A stretch of DNA of 5,906 bases, from NCBI GenBank assembly GCA_035507915.1, contig DATJNS010000517.1:1-5906 (forward strand), given 5' to 3'. Below, piece by piece: positions 5,842-5,906 of this stretch. The DNA comes from JACQAI01 sp035507915 (GTDB lineage Bacteria > Pseudomonadota > Alphaproteobacteria > Elsterales > Elsteraceae). A model generated the notes under the pieces. It was not told the origin of the DNA, made no database searches, and was given only the letters and a program-made list of their open reading frames with translations. A program made the translations under genes and the position numbers. Within the stretch, counting starts at the first letter, position 1; each line of letters opens with the position of its first letter.

Positions 5842-5906
5842 GTGAGCGAACCGATCATCGACACACACCATCACGTCTGGCGGCTGGCCGATCTGCCGTG
5901 GCTCGC
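5842..5906 (+). CDS. Amidohydrolase-2 family metal-dependent hydrolase, N-terminal fragment
   Basis: The right edge cuts this gene after 21 complete codons. From a GTG start the reading begins M-S-E-P-IIDTHHHVWRLADLPWL. The H9-x-H11 pair within D-T-H-H-H-V-W is the first-strand metal-binding motif of the amidohydrolase superfamily, and the W and P-W-L spacing is typical of the Amidohydro_2 (PF04909) group, which includes lactonases and 2-pyrone-4,6-dicarboxylate hydrolase-like enzymes. The start lies 3 bp after the Bug gene's stop codon with GGAG (5832-5835) upstream, so the two genes are almost certainly co-transcribed. The remaining metal ligands and the catalytic aspartate are outside the window, so the substrate cannot be judged. 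Confidence 0.8.
   Translation, partial: MSEPIIDTHHHVWRLADLPWL

Noticed and set aside
4747..5874. Long minus-strand open frame antisense to the Bug gene, and the similar plus-strand frame 3245-4894 antisense to the ligase
   Set aside because: Both are antisense shadows of well-supported genes, with R/A/G/D-biased composition and no recognisable motifs; they also run through both intergenic ribosome binding sites.

Overview
This is a gene-dense, very GC-rich stretch. GC was judged by eye, with strong G/C preference at third codon positions. It fits a metabolically versatile soil or water Pseudomonadota chromosome. The combination of a Bug-type solute-binding protein, MaoC and crotonase enzymes, an aryl-type CoA ligase and an amidohydrolase is typical of Bradyrhizobium- or Reyranella-like Alphaproteobacteria, although a Betaproteobacterium cannot be excluded. 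There are six complete genes and two cut by the window edges. I saw no rRNA, tRNA, CRISPR array, insertion sequence or phage gene.

Layout, left to right. (1) The first residues of an enoyl-CoA hydratase/isomerase on the minus strand (1-65). (2) A relatively AT-rich divergent promoter region (66-238). (3) A ferritin-like diiron oxidase of the ribonucleotide-reductase-R2-like type on the plus strand (239-1318). (4) A TetR/AcrR repressor running toward it (1326-1907, minus). (5) A 77-bp divergent control region rich in AT, with palindromes and a consensus -10. (6) A MaoC-like (R)-specific enoyl-CoA hydratase (1985-2440, plus). (7) A convergent, translationally coupled minus-strand pair: an acyl/aryl-CoA ligase (3230-4771) followed by a crotonase (2448-3233). 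(8) A 119-bp divergent region with short tandem and inverted repeats. (9) A Bug/TctC periplasmic binding protein (4891-5838), followed after 3 bp by the start of a TIM-barrel amidohydrolase (5842 onward).

Working picture (inference): an organic acid, probably aromatic or alicyclic given the ligase's likeness to 4-chlorobenzoate-CoA ligase, is activated to its CoA thioester. It is then processed by hydratases of two different folds. A diiron enzyme may supply an oxidation step, and the binding protein and amidohydrolase may handle uptake and ring or lactone hydrolysis of a related compound. The TetR protein probably controls the MaoC gene and itself. A similar AT-rich motif in front of the diiron gene suggests that gene may belong to the same regulon. 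The least familiar item is the diiron protein, whose metal-ligand pattern is clear but whose reaction is not.
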